A stretch of 64,000 bases of DNA from an uncultured Eubacterium sp. (GTDB lineage: Bacteria > Bacillota > Clostridia > Lachnospirales > Lachnospiraceae): assembly GCA_900545725.1 (NCBI GenBank), contig URAI01000004.1:1-64000 (forward strand). The letters run 5' to 3'. The notes below the pieces were generated by a model. The model did no database searches and was not told the DNA's origin. It saw nothing but the letters and a program-made list of their open reading frames with translations. The position numbers were made by a program, and so were the translations under genes. Positions 1 through 7,952 of the stretch are shown here, piece by piece; position 1 is the first letter of the stretch, and each line of letters begins with the position of its first letter.

Positions 1-1
1 A

Positions 2-82
2 ATCAGAGGTTCAGCGTCTAATCGCATAGAAGTATTTACCACGATTTTAACCACGTTTGATAGCGAAAATATAAAAAGATAG
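2..82 (+). CDS. C-terminal fragment of an unidentified protein (partial, 5' end outside window)
   Basis: A reading frame is open from the left edge of the window and ends with TAG at 80-82, giving about 26 residues ending DSENIKR. Codon use matches the window. The piece is too short to identify. Its position next to a hairpin at 116-153 suits the end of a gene. A recombinase C-terminus is one guess only, based on the pattern VFTTI resembling the region around the tyrosine of integrases, but with Phe instead of Tyr. It could also be a chance open frame. Confidence 0.3.
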   Translation: MRGSASNRIEVFTTILTTFDSENIKR

Positions 83-115
83 ACCTAGATATGTGAGGTT
101 TACCACAAAAGCAAA

Positions 116-153
116 ATGCCCGTAGAGCCGATAAAATAAGGCTTTGCGGACAT
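116..153 (+). terminator. imperfect hairpin, possible terminator of the partial gene
   Basis: ATGCCCGTAGAGCC (116-129) can pair with GGCTTTGCGGACAT (140-153), 14 positions with one mismatch and two G-T wobbles, around a 10-nt loop. There is no clean T-run after it, so termination is doubtful. A 14-bp direct repeat (ATATAAAAAGATAG at 69-82 and 162-175) flanks it. The rest of 154-431 is AT-rich and I see no convincing gene in it. Confidence 0.35.
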
Positions 154-431
154 TTGAGAAGATATAAAAAGATAGTCAAAAAGGCATATATAATTTAGTA
201 TAAAATATTGCTATAGCAACAGAATATAATAAGAAAATAATATAAAATCATTATATATTAACAAAATACAAATATCTATAATAAATGCATATAATTTATG
301 TATTTAAGAAACGAAGATGATATACCGGTTGCCACATCATTGTACAGCTTAAGCAGCAAGATAGATAATTCCTTACCGGCTGTAAGAGATATTAACCATA
401 AATATATTGTAGTAGAAAGAAGGGATAAACA

Positions 432-764
432 ATGGACATATTAAGAAATCTGCCAGTTGAAAAACCACAGAGTTTAAAAGACATGATATCCATAAAGCCT
501 CACAGAGTAGTAAGCATGGCGCTTACGTCATCTGATAATTTACAGATGACACTGTTTGCCTTTGATAAAGGTGAAGATATAAGCGAAGAGTCTTATTTCG
601 GGGATACATTATATATGTGTGTCGAAGGAGTAGTTATAATAAATATACAGGAAAAAGAAGTAAGACTTAAGGAAGGTGAAGTGTTTAAGGTTTCAGCAAA
701 CACACTTCATGCAGTATCAGGAGCAGACGGTTTTAAGATGCTTCAGATAACACTTGGCTGTTAG
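432..764 (+). CDS. cupin-domain protein, copy 1
   Basis: 110 residues forming one small cupin barrel: the glycine-rich first motif (about residues 55-68, FGDTLYMCVEG), the turn KEGEVFKV and the closing motif with LHAVSG near residue 94. Single-domain cupins of this size bind a metal or small ligand; no substrate can be assigned. The start ATG follows AGAAGGGATAAAC. It is followed after 69 bp by a paralogous cupin, and the pair probably forms one transcript ending at the hairpin near 1230-1262. Typical metal-ligand His residues of motif 1 are not obvious, so a catalytic role is uncertain. Confidence 0.8.
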   Translation: MDILRNLPVEKPQSLKDMISIKPHRVVSMALTSSDNLQMTLFAFDKGEDISEESYFGDTLYMCVEGVVIINIQEKEVRLKEGEVFKVSANTLHAVSGADGFKMLQITLGC

Positions 765-833
765 TTCAGCTAAAAAGGCAGTAAAGCCATAAAAAAGAGA
801 CTGGAAACCAATTCAATCAAAAAGGAGAAAACT

Positions 834-1169
834 ATGGAGAAATTAATTAAAAACGTTGAACATGCAACACCATTTGAAATCGCAGATGTATTAGACTATG
901 AAGCAGGACAGGTATCAAGCCTTACACTTGCACAGCAGCCGGGAGTAGGCATGACTCTTCTTGCATTTGATGCAGGCGAGGGAGTAAGTTCACATTCAGC
1001 ACCGGGAGATGCATTAATCGTAGTATTAGACGGAACAGCTAAGATAACAATAGTAGACAAAGAATATGAAGTATCAAAGGGACAAAGCATAGTTCTTCCT
1101 GCAGGTGTAGCACATGCTGTAAAGGCAGTCACAAAGTATAAGATGCTTCTTACAGTAGTAAAGGGTTAA
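834..1169 (+). CDS. cupin-domain protein, copy 2
   Basis: 111 residues, same architecture as the preceding gene (APGDALIVVLDG, KGQSIVLPAGVAHAV, end KMLLTVV) and so a tandem paralogue. The start ATG at 834 follows a clear AAAGGAG. It retains His residues at the SHSAPGD motif and at VAHAV that could be metal ligands, unlike copy 1, so the two may have diverged in ligand. The product is likely cytosolic since there is no signal peptide. Function beyond cupin fold is unknown. Confidence 0.85.
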   Translation: MEKLIKNVEHATPFEIADVLDYEAGQVSSLTLAQQPGVGMTLLAFDAGEGVSSHSAPGDALIVVLDGTAKITIVDKEYEVSKGQSIVLPAGVAHAVKAVTKYKMLLTVVKG

Positions 1170-1181
1170 AAAATTTTATTC

Positions 1182-1214
1182 TGTGACATATATGTGACTT
1201 TTCCAAAATATAAT
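1182..1214 (+). promoter_or_regulatory. candidate SARP-type promoter: 11-bp-spaced direct repeats and -10
   Basis: TGTGACA (1182-1188) and TGTGACT (1193-1199) are heptamer direct repeats with 11-bp periodicity, and a perfect TATAAT lies at 1209-1214, 9 bp after the second repeat. No normal -35 is present. This is the arrangement described for SARP activators in Streptomyces, and a SARP gene lies in the downstream locus (2794-3996). Assignment to that protein is inference. Confidence 0.5.
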
Positions 1215-1229
1215 ATTAAATGTAATGAC

Positions 1230-1262
1230 AATGGGGCAGATAATTTTTTTGCCCCATTTTGT
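1230..1262 (+). terminator. hairpin terminator after the cupin genes, or 5'UTR hairpin
   Basis: AATGGGGC (1230-1237) pairs with GCCCCATT (1251-1258), followed by a short T-rich stretch. It would terminate the cupin transcript. If the promoter at 1182-1214 is used, the same hairpin would sit about 9 nt into the next transcript and could act as an attenuator. Confidence 0.6.
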
Positions 1263-1309
1263 ATTAATATGCACACGCAAAAAAGCGTTGGCAGGAATGG
1301 AGGAGTGAC

Positions 1310-1996
1310 GTGAAAAAGAAGCTGGTATTCATTGCAGCACTGGTAATTATTGTGACAGGAACAATTACCGGTGCTTCTATGGCTGCATATCATGCGGTAG
1401 TACATACTGATAAGACGATAAAGACATCATCACTTGATATCAGGTTAAATATTGATGGTGGAGTATCAGATGGCGATGGAAATATAATATTTTCATCAAA
1501 GGATATTAAAAATAACAGAATAGATGAAAAGGTATCTGCGCTAAACTGTGGAAAGAAAGCACAGTATGTAAGGGTAAAGATTGACAAATCGTGGATAAAT
1601 AATAATCTTAAGGATGATAAAGCCTGTAGGGCAGGACTTATAGAGAGTAAATACATAGGAATTAACCTTATTAATCAGGACGACTGGATTGTACCGCAGG
1701 ATTCATTGAATGAGGGTGAATATATATATTATAAAAGGATATTAAATCCCGGTGAGAAGACATCGGCATTCATGGATTCTTTTACGCTTTTTGATAATAT
1801 AATGGAAAATACTAATAAATATAGCGGATTATCAGTAAAGATTAATTTTGATGCACAGGCAGTGCAGACAACGGCAGCTAAGGCCGCAATGCTTAATGAG
1901 TGGGGAGTAATTGCAGAATTTGATAATGAAGGCAATATAATATCAATAACTCAGGGCAGTACAGATAATAAGACAGTTAATTGGTCTGATAAATAG
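1310..1996 (+). CDS. TasA/camelysin-like exported protein (SipW-type cargo), copy 1
   Basis: 228 residues. The GTG start follows GGAGGAG at 1299-1305. Residues 5-26 are a hydrophobic signal (LVFIAALVIIVTGTITGASM) followed by AAYHAVVHTDKTIKTSSLDIRL, the pattern of SipW-dependent fibre proteins of the TasA/CotN/camelysin type, in which the mature start is A-(S/Y)-x-A followed by short strands. The remainder is predicted beta-rich with a conserved YYKRILNPGEKT motif near residue 145, which recurs as YYYKEYLKPGEVT in the second cargo gene (7035-7733). A SipW-type peptidase lies in the same locus. Expected role: subunit of an extracellular fibre or matrix. No C-terminal anchor is seen. Confidence 0.7.
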   Translation: MKKKLVFIAALVIIVTGTITGASMAAYHAVVHTDKTIKTSSLDIRLNIDGGVSDGDGNIIFSSKDIKNNRIDEKVSALNCGKKAQYVRVKIDKSWINNNLKDDKACRAGLIESKYIGINLINQDDWIVPQDSLNEGEYIYYKRILNPGEKTSAFMDSFTLFDNIMENTNKYSGLSVKINFDAQAVQTTAAKAAMLNEWGVIAEFDNEGNIISITQGSTDNKTVNWSDK

Positions 1997-2004
1997 GAGG
2001 GGAA

Positions 2005-2790
2005 ATGTTAATAAGGACAGATTCAGAAAGGAAAGTTAAAAAAATCATAACTTCTATAATAATGATATCGTATCTGATACCATGTATTGTTATACACAGA
2101 CCATGCAATGCATATGGTGCTGATACATCTATTACATTGGATTCAAGTGCAACGGGCTTTGTATGTATTGAGGATGATACACAATTCATAGATATGGAGC
2201 CAGCAGAAACAAGAGAGGCTAAGATACGCATATCCAATAGTTCAGGATATCTGATGGATTTTTATATTAACGGTCAGATACTAGATAATATTGCTGATAG
2301 TCCGGATTCAGATCAATGTGCCATTTATAGGATACAGCTATACAAAGATGGAGAAAATATACCTTTTTATGATGGAATAACAGGTAGTGGCGATTATAAG
2401 AAGTATGCATCTGAAAATAATATGACAGATACATTTCTTACGCAGGATGTAAAATTGGCAACTCTTAATAATGATGAAGATTCGGTTATAAAGCTTGTAG
2501 TTACATTAGATGGATTAAGTTTTAATAATTCGTATATGGAAAAAACAGGAAAGCTAAGGTTAAATATCAGTGCTACGCAGGGAGATAATACTATAAGTCA
2601 GAGTAATCCTGATAAAATAATAAATTCAGAAAGCAGGGTACAGACAGGGGATGATAATAACACACGTCTTTATGTGGGAGTTATAATTCTATGTGTGGGA
2701 ATTATAGCAATAGATACAGTAATTATAAGGTCAGGTAAGAAAAATAATTCCATCTCCCATATAAATGATAAGAAAGAAATAAACAGTTAA
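2005..2790 (+). CDS. exported surface protein with C-terminal VQTGD-like anchor segment
   Basis: 261 residues; ATG after AGGAGGGGAA. It begins with a basic N-terminus and signal sequence (about residues 10-38, ending CNAYGAD). The middle is a beta-rich extracellular domain without a recognised family. The C-terminus has RVQTGDDNNTRLYV, then about 18 hydrophobic residues and a basic RSGKK tail. In Lachnospiraceae, (V/K)xTGD followed by a membrane segment and basic residues is a common variant of the sortase signal, so wall or membrane anchoring is likely. It sits 8 bp after the TasA-like gene and is coupled to the SARP gene 3 bp downstream. It may be the fibre base or an anchor; this is inferred from context. 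Confidence 0.65.
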   Translation: MLIRTDSERKVKKIITSIIMISYLIPCIVIHRPCNAYGADTSITLDSSATGFVCIEDDTQFIDMEPAETREAKIRISNSSGYLMDFYINGQILDNIADSPDSDQCAIYRIQLYKDGENIPFYDGITGSGDYKKYASENNMTDTFLTQDVKLATLNNDEDSVIKLVVTLDGLSFNNSYMEKTGKLRLNISATQGDNTISQSNPDKIINSESRVQTGDDNNTRLYVGVIILCVGIIAIDTVIIRSGKKNNSISHINDKKEINS

Positions 2791-2793
2791 TAT

Positions 2794-3996
2794 ATGGGCG
2801 GCATAAATGCTGATACGGACTGTATTAGTGTTACATTTTTTGATGATTTTAAGATTACTTATAATGACAGGGTCTTAAATGAGAAAAAAATAAAGTCGGA
2901 CATGGTAACTAAGCTTCTGGCTTATATGATATGCCACAGAAAAAATAATATGTCAGTTCAGGAACTGTCAGAAGCATTATGGGAGAATGATGAGAGTGAC
3001 AATCCTGCCAATGCGCTAAAGAACCTTGTATACAGGTCACGTACTGTACTAAGAAAATATCTTGGAGAATATGATTTTATAATGACAGGCAGAGGATATT
3101 ATTTCTGGAATAATGATATACGGACAGACATTGATGCAGAGCAGTTTGAAAAGCTGTGCAGTAAGGCACTTGGCGAAGAAAATATTAATATAAGACTTCC
3201 TATGGAATTAAGGGCAATACGGTATTATAAGGAGAAATTTTTTGCAAGGTTTTGTGATAATTACTGGGTTGTTACACTTAATGCATATTATCATTCAATG
3301 TATCTTAATATTATAAAACAGCTTTCCTGTGACCTATATAAGAGCAGGAATTTTACCAGGATGGAAAATGTATGCCATAGGGCATTGTGTATTGATGAGT
3401 TAGATGAAGATATACATTATTATTATATTAAGGCATTGATAAATGAGAATAAACGTGATATGGCAGTAAATCATTATTGTAAGCTTACAGATTTACTATA
3501 TGACAGACTTCATGTAAAACCATCTGTAAAATTATGTACAATATATGATGAATTGTTAAATGATTCACATAAAGTACAAAAAGATACCGCTAAGATAAAG
3601 GCAGAACTTATAAAAGATGCTGTTGATAAGGGAGCGTTGGTATGTGAATATGGTATGTTTAAAAAAAGCTGTGAACTGGAATTAAGATGTGCAAAAAGAC
3701 ACAGTATGGACGTATATATAATAATATTTACATTGAATAATTATCTGTCATATAAAAAAAATTGTGCTAAAGAATATATTTCACCTGACAGTATAAAAAA
3801 AATACTTGATATAATAACATTGTCTTTAAGGTCAGGAGATGTTGTATGCAGATACAGCAGTGTCCAGTTTCTGGTGCTTATAACATCTAAGAAGCGTGAA
3901 GATGTCTGTACAATAGCAGAGAGAATAAAAGGTGAAATTAATAAGCAAAGGATTAATATAAGATCTGAGTACAGTATAGAGAAAATAAATGTGTAA
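2794..3996 (+). CDS. SARP/BTAD family transcriptional regulator with degenerate GGDEF-like C-terminal domain
   Basis: 400 residues. Residues 10-110 form an OmpR-type winged helix (MSVQELSEALWENDE, NLVYRSRTVLRKYL, GRGYYFW). Residues 115-245 are a bacterial transcriptional activation domain rich in helices (RALCIDELDEDIHYYYIKALI, HYCKLTDLLYDRLHVKPS). Residues 280-390 resemble a diguanylate-cyclase fold (LRSGDVVCRYSSVQFLVLI), but the GGDEF signature is replaced by SSVQF near residue 357, so it cannot be catalytic. Its ATG is 3 bp after the upstream stop, which implies translational coupling. Likely activator of the surrounding fibre locus, possibly through the repeats at 1182-1199. Confidence 0.8.
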   Translation: MGGINADTDCISVTFFDDFKITYNDRVLNEKKIKSDMVTKLLAYMICHRKNNMSVQELSEALWENDESDNPANALKNLVYRSRTVLRKYLGEYDFIMTGRGYYFWNNDIRTDIDAEQFEKLCSKALGEENINIRLPMELRAIRYYKEKFFARFCDNYWVVTLNAYYHSMYLNIIKQLSCDLYKSRNFTRMENVCHRALCIDELDEDIHYYYIKALINENKRDMAVNHYCKLTDLLYDRLHVKPSVKLCTIYDELLNDSHKVQKDTAKIKAELIKDAVDKGALVCEYGMFKKSCELELRCAKRHSMDVYIIIFTLNNYLSYKKNCAKEYISPDSIKKILDIITLSLRSGDVVCRYSSVQFLVLITSKKREDVCTIAERIKGEINKQRINIRSEYSIEKINV

Positions 3997-4027
3997 AAAT
4001 ATTTAATCTGTATAAAAAGGAGCTGGA

Positions 4028-6499
4028 ATGAGAATTATATTAAATCATAAGAAGCATATTGCATTAATGGTATGTATTTTGTTATGTATGTTAATGACAT
4101 GGAAGACATTTTCTACAACCTTAGCAGCATCTGATACGGCTGCGGCAACAGATATACAATCAGAAGATACAGATGATAAGCTTGAGGGTTATTGTACATT
4201 TTATGATTATAATGTAGCACCATATTCAGGGAATATGTACAGTTTCAGATATAAGGAATATCCGGATAGAAGTATTAACTGTGCTTCTAATTATAAGGAT
4301 AATGGAAAGCCAAAGCTTACTGTCGGTACTTATTCACAAAATTACAGTAAGAACAGGCATAAATGTATGGTCAATGGCTTGGATGTCAACACCTGTATAT
4401 ATTATAATAACGGAATTGCAAAGACATCAGGAACATTTAATGGGGAAGAGAAAACTTATTCTAATTCTTCACCGGGAATAATTGCAGGACTTGATAAGAA
4501 TAATTATAAAAATGTTTTGTTTAATGTTGATGAACCCGGCTTATTTTCTGATGATATAAAGATGGGAAAAACTATTCTTAATGATTATAAGCTTTCATTT
4601 GATAAAAAGGACAATGGTAATCATAGCATGACTTATACACTTAAAAGTGTAACTTCACCGGATGGAGATGTAACATATGCCGGAGATAATTTCTTTCCGC
4701 TTAATAATGCAAAAAGTAATACCTTAGATAAAGGCTATGCTTCAGCAGATGGTAAAAATTCAACCAATTATTACTTTGGCATGCGTTATGATTTGTCATT
4801 TACATTAAATGGATATACAGGGGATTTACTGTATAAGTTTACAGGAGATGATGATTTGTGGGTCTTTCTTGATGGAGAACTTGTATTAGACCTTGGTGGA
4901 ATCCATGCGGAATGTGGCGGTGATGTAGATTTGTGGAGGGTCGGTCCGTTAGCAGATGAACTTTATACCACAGGTAATAAGGAGCTTGTAAATGCTGATA
5001 CTAAACACACTTTAACAGTTCTTTATATGGAGCGTGGCGGTAATGAATCTAACTGTAATATGCAGTTTACAGTACCGGATACAGTAACAATAGATCCGCC
5101 ACATGAAGATTATGAATGGAATGTAGAAAAAAATGTAATTCTTACAGACTGGGATAACAGAACATATGATATTACACTTGATGTTACATCTGATAAAGTA
5201 TATAAAGAAGTTATTTCAGGTGCGTTAATAAGAGATTATATAGATAACCGGTTTAATATATTAGATGATAATGGAAGAGCTATAACTAAGGATATAATTG
5301 ATAATTCTAACGAAGATATATATGTTAATTCAGGAAGAATAGGATATGATTATGAATATAATCTTATATATATAGAATGGAATAATCAGGAGCTTGATTT
5401 TAGATGTAATAATGATGCATCAGAGGTTATCACAGGCTGGGAAAAGGTTATAAAGATTAAAGCAAAAGAAGCATTTTTAGGTGGTAATAATGTTGCGGCT
5501 AACGTAGAGAATTCATATGTAACAGTAAAGGATACAACGAAAAACTTTAATGTTCCACATGTCAATGTCAAAGTTATTCCAGTATTAAAGGATGTAAATG
5601 AGGTCGTATTTTATGGTGATTATACTACAGGCCTGACACAAAAATTAAAAGATATTTTTAATTATGAAGATTATATAGGAGAAGATGGAAAAGTAACTGA
5701 TGAGAATGATTATACAATACAATGGTCAAAGGTATCAAAGGAGGGCAATGAAACTTTAATTGATAAGGATTTATCTGATATGCAGGAAATCAGTACTGAT
5801 AGAGCACAACATGATAGTGGATACAACTATTATGTAAGAGTATTTTATAATAATCTGTCAGATGTATGTGAAACTGATGAATGTAGTATCAATTCTCTTG
5901 GAAATATTGCCAATGGAACAATTTATAATAAAGATAAAGATTCAGATGGGAATATACGTGATTATGCAGTATATAACATAAGGATTGTACGTGGAAGGTT
6001 AGACATAACTAAGTACATTAATGAAAGATATACGGACAATGAAAAAATCAATGCCAATGAGACATTTGTATTTAAGATACAGCAGTATGAAGCTGTAAAG
6101 ATGGATGGTGGATATACAAAGGGAAGACTTGTTAATACATTTTATGAGACAATTTCATTTGATGCCAATTCAGATGTATCAGATGATACAGCAATTATTA
6201 CAGGTCTTAAAATGGGATTTTATACTATAACGGAACAGACAAAGCAGACACCGCTATACATGTGTAAGGATATAGACGATAATTATGCTTTTAATGAAAA
6301 TGAAGGTGTGGATATGTTTATAGGGAAGAAATTAAATACAGACAATAATGGAAAAATTGAATTTTTCGGACTTGATAATAACAGATATAAAGAATTGGCT
6401 GATGGTGATAGTGCAAAGATAGAATTTAAAAATGTAAAGGATAATTCTAAACACTGGTTATGTGATTCATCATCAGTAAGAAATGGGTTTGTAAGATAA
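4028..6499 (+). CDS. secreted fibro-slime domain protein
   Basis: 823 residues; ATG after AAAAAGGAGCTGGA. A signal peptide covers about residues 8-34 (ending TTLAASD). Residues 130-350 match the fibro-slime (PA14-like) family, with the hallmark FTGDDDLWVFLDGELVLDLG and GGIH near residues 268-295. Residues 360-600 look like tandem beta domains; residues 660-800 (KYINE..., ETFVFKIQQ, GFYTITEQT) look like a Cna-B/SpaA-type domain as in pilin shafts. There is no LPXTG-type sorting signal: the protein stops at NGFVR. It is therefore released or bound to partners. The gene lies directly upstream of sipW. Probable structural adhesin or matrix component. Confidence 0.8.
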   Translation: MRIILNHKKHIALMVCILLCMLMTWKTFSTTLAASDTAAATDIQSEDTDDKLEGYCTFYDYNVAPYSGNMYSFRYKEYPDRSINCASNYKDNGKPKLTVGTYSQNYSKNRHKCMVNGLDVNTCIYYNNGIAKTSGTFNGEEKTYSNSSPGIIAGLDKNNYKNVLFNVDEPGLFSDDIKMGKTILNDYKLSFDKKDNGNHSMTYTLKSVTSPDGDVTYAGDNFFPLNNAKSNTLDKGYASADGKNSTNYYFGMRYDLSFTLNGYTGDLLYKFTGDDDLWVFLDGELVLDLGGIHAECGGDVDLWRVGPLADELYTTGNKELVNADTKHTLTVLYMERGGNESNCNMQFTVPDTVTIDPPHEDYEWNVEKNVILTDWDNRTYDITLDVTSDKVYKEVISGALIRDYIDNRFNILDDNGRAITKDIIDNSNEDIYVNSGRIGYDYEYNLIYIEWNNQELDFRCNNDASEVITGWEKVIKIKAKEAFLGGNNVAANVENSYVTVKDTTKNFNVPHVNVKVIPVLKDVNEVVFYGDYTTGLTQKLKDIFNYEDYIGEDGKVTDENDYTIQWSKVSKEGNETLIDKDLSDMQEISTDRAQHDSGYNYYVRVFYNNLSDVCETDECSINSLGNIANGTIYNKDKDSDGNIRDYAVYNIRIVRGRLDITKYINERYTDNEKINANETFVFKIQQYEAVKMDGGYTKGRLVNTFYETISFDANSDVSDDTAIITGLKMGFYTITEQTKQTPLYMCKDIDDNYAFNENEGVDMFIGKKLNTDNNGKIEFFGLDNNRYKELADGDSAKIEFKNVKDNSKHWLCDSSSVRNGFVR

Positions 6500-6514
6500 T
6501 GGGGGATAAATAAA

Positions 6515-7057
6515 TTGAAAAAAGCAGTAAAGCTCTTTACGGATGTTCTTCTTTTGTTAATGCTTCTTCTTGCATTATTATTATATGCACCGCATATAGC
6601 AGGGATTGGAACGTATAAGATATTGTCAGGAAGCATGGAACCTGAATATCCGGTGGGAAGTCTTGTCTATGTAAAGAAAACACCGGCAGAAGATATTAAT
6701 ACTGGTGATGTTATAACATTTCATATAAATGAGAATACGCTGGTTACGCACAGAGTAATAGAAAAAGATTCTATGAATAATATTTTTAATACAAAAGGTG
6801 ATGCCAATGAGGTGAAGGACGGAGGGCAGGTTGCATATGAAAATATAGTAGGAAAGGTTATATTTAGTATTCCATATTTAGGAATTATAGCAGGATATTT
6901 TAATACCTTAAATGGACAGTATGTGATTACAGCTATGATTATTGTATTATTTGCCTCTGTTTTTTTACCGGACATAATAAAAATATTGAAAAAATCGGAC
7001 ATCAGAAACAATAATATGAAAGGAATCCTTGATAATGAAGAAAGTGATATCAGGTAA
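6515..7057 (+). CDS. sipW: SipW-type (ER-like) signal peptidase I
   Basis: 180 residues. TTG start 9 bp after GGGGGA at 6501-6506. N-terminal membrane segment (residues 8-30), then SGSMEP with the nucleophile Ser40 and VTHRVI with His79 where bacterial-type peptidases have Lys; this Ser-His arrangement defines the SipW/ER class. A second membrane segment is near residues 135-155. In Bacillus SipW processes TasA and TapA of the biofilm matrix. Here it lies between the fibro-slime gene and a second TasA-like cargo gene, whose start overlaps its 3' end. Cytoplasmic membrane, active site outside. Confidence 0.9.
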   Translation: MKKAVKLFTDVLLLLMLLLALLLYAPHIAGIGTYKILSGSMEPEYPVGSLVYVKKTPAEDINTGDVITFHINENTLVTHRVIEKDSMNNIFNTKGDANEVKDGGQVAYENIVGKVIFSIPYLGIIAGYFNTLNGQYVITAMIIVLFASVFLPDIIKILKKSDIRNNNMKGILDNEESDIR

Positions 7058-7733
7058 TATTCATGGCAGATTATGCAGATATATAGTGGCAGCGGCTGTT
7101 ATTTTTTTATTTTTAGCTACTACTGCCGGAGTATCTTATGCACTACTTAAGACAAAGACACAGACTGTAATTAATGATTTTGATTCTGCCGCTGTAAATA
7201 TCGGAATAGTGGAAACTGATTATGATAATAATGAAGCAGTATATGAAGATATGGATGTTAAGGAAAGAGGACGGTATAATACAGGAGCAGATAATATTAA
7301 TAATGAATATTTAAGAATTACTAAAAAACATAATACACAGCAAAAGAGTGTAAGCATAAAAAATATAACATCAGAGGATTATCCAACGACAGATACATGT
7401 GTAAGAGTAAGACTTATACCATCTGTTGTATATGATTACAGTGAGAAAAATATAGAGGAGGGTATTGCAGGTCAGACAGTCTGTATGGATATGAAGGAGA
7501 AGGTGGTTTTTGATTATAATGAAGAAAGTGATAATTGGGAATTTAGGGAGTTGACAGATGATAATAATGATGGTTACTATTATTACAAAGAATACTTAAA
7601 ACCCGGAGAAGTGACGGATAAGCTTATAGAGGGGGTGACATATACAGGTGATATTCCTGATAATGCACATTTTGAGCTTATGGTACTTGCAGATGGTATT
7701 GCAGCGGCACAGGCAGATTTATTGGAAGAATAA
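7035..7733 (+). CDS. TasA/camelysin-like exported protein (SipW-type cargo), copy 2
   Basis: 232 residues from the ATG at 7035, preferred over the TTG at 7029 because AGGA at 7021-7024 gives better spacing; the gene overlaps sipW by 23 bp. Signal segment at about residues 12-36 (YIVAAAVIFLFLATTAGVSYALLKT), then the SipW-cargo-like start. Residues around 185 (YYYKEYLKPGEVT) repeat the motif of the 1310-1996 product, so the two are distant paralogues. The mature protein is acidic and has many Asn/Asp. Probable fibre subunit. No anchor segment at the C-terminus. Confidence 0.7.
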   Translation: MKKVISGNIHGRLCRYIVAAAVIFLFLATTAGVSYALLKTKTQTVINDFDSAAVNIGIVETDYDNNEAVYEDMDVKERGRYNTGADNINNEYLRITKKHNTQQKSVSIKNITSEDYPTTDTCVRVRLIPSVVYDYSEKNIEEGIAGQTVCMDMKEKVVFDYNEESDNWEFRELTDDNNDGYYYYKEYLKPGEVTDKLIEGVTYTGDIPDNAHFELMVLADGIAAAQADLLEE

Positions 7734-7784
7734 TGTGAAAAATAATGATTATGCTATTATTTTTCATAGATTTATAAATGAACC

Positions 7785-7815
7785 GGCTATTTGTTTCTGA
7801 ACAGAACAAATAGCC
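7785..7815 (+). terminator. 11-bp hairpin after the surface-fibre locus
   Basis: GGCTATTTGTT (7785-7795) pairs perfectly with AACAAATAGCC (7805-7815). There is no T-run directly after it, so it could be a weak terminator, an RNA-stabilising hairpin or an operator. It separates the fibre locus from the 667-residue gene. Confidence 0.5.
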
Positions 7816-7952
7816 AATGATGGAAGAAAAATTAATAAAATTAAAAAAAATTTAAAATTAAGTTAAATATGCTTGAAAGAAATGTTAAAAGAAATGTATA
7901 ATAGAATTTACGATTAGATGAATTTATATATTACATATTCAGGAGTGAGTAT

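Noticed and set aside
298..444. 48-codon frame MYLRNEDDIP... overlapping the first cupin start
   Set aside because: Codon use looks natural, but there is no ribosome binding site and it overlaps a better supported gene in another frame.
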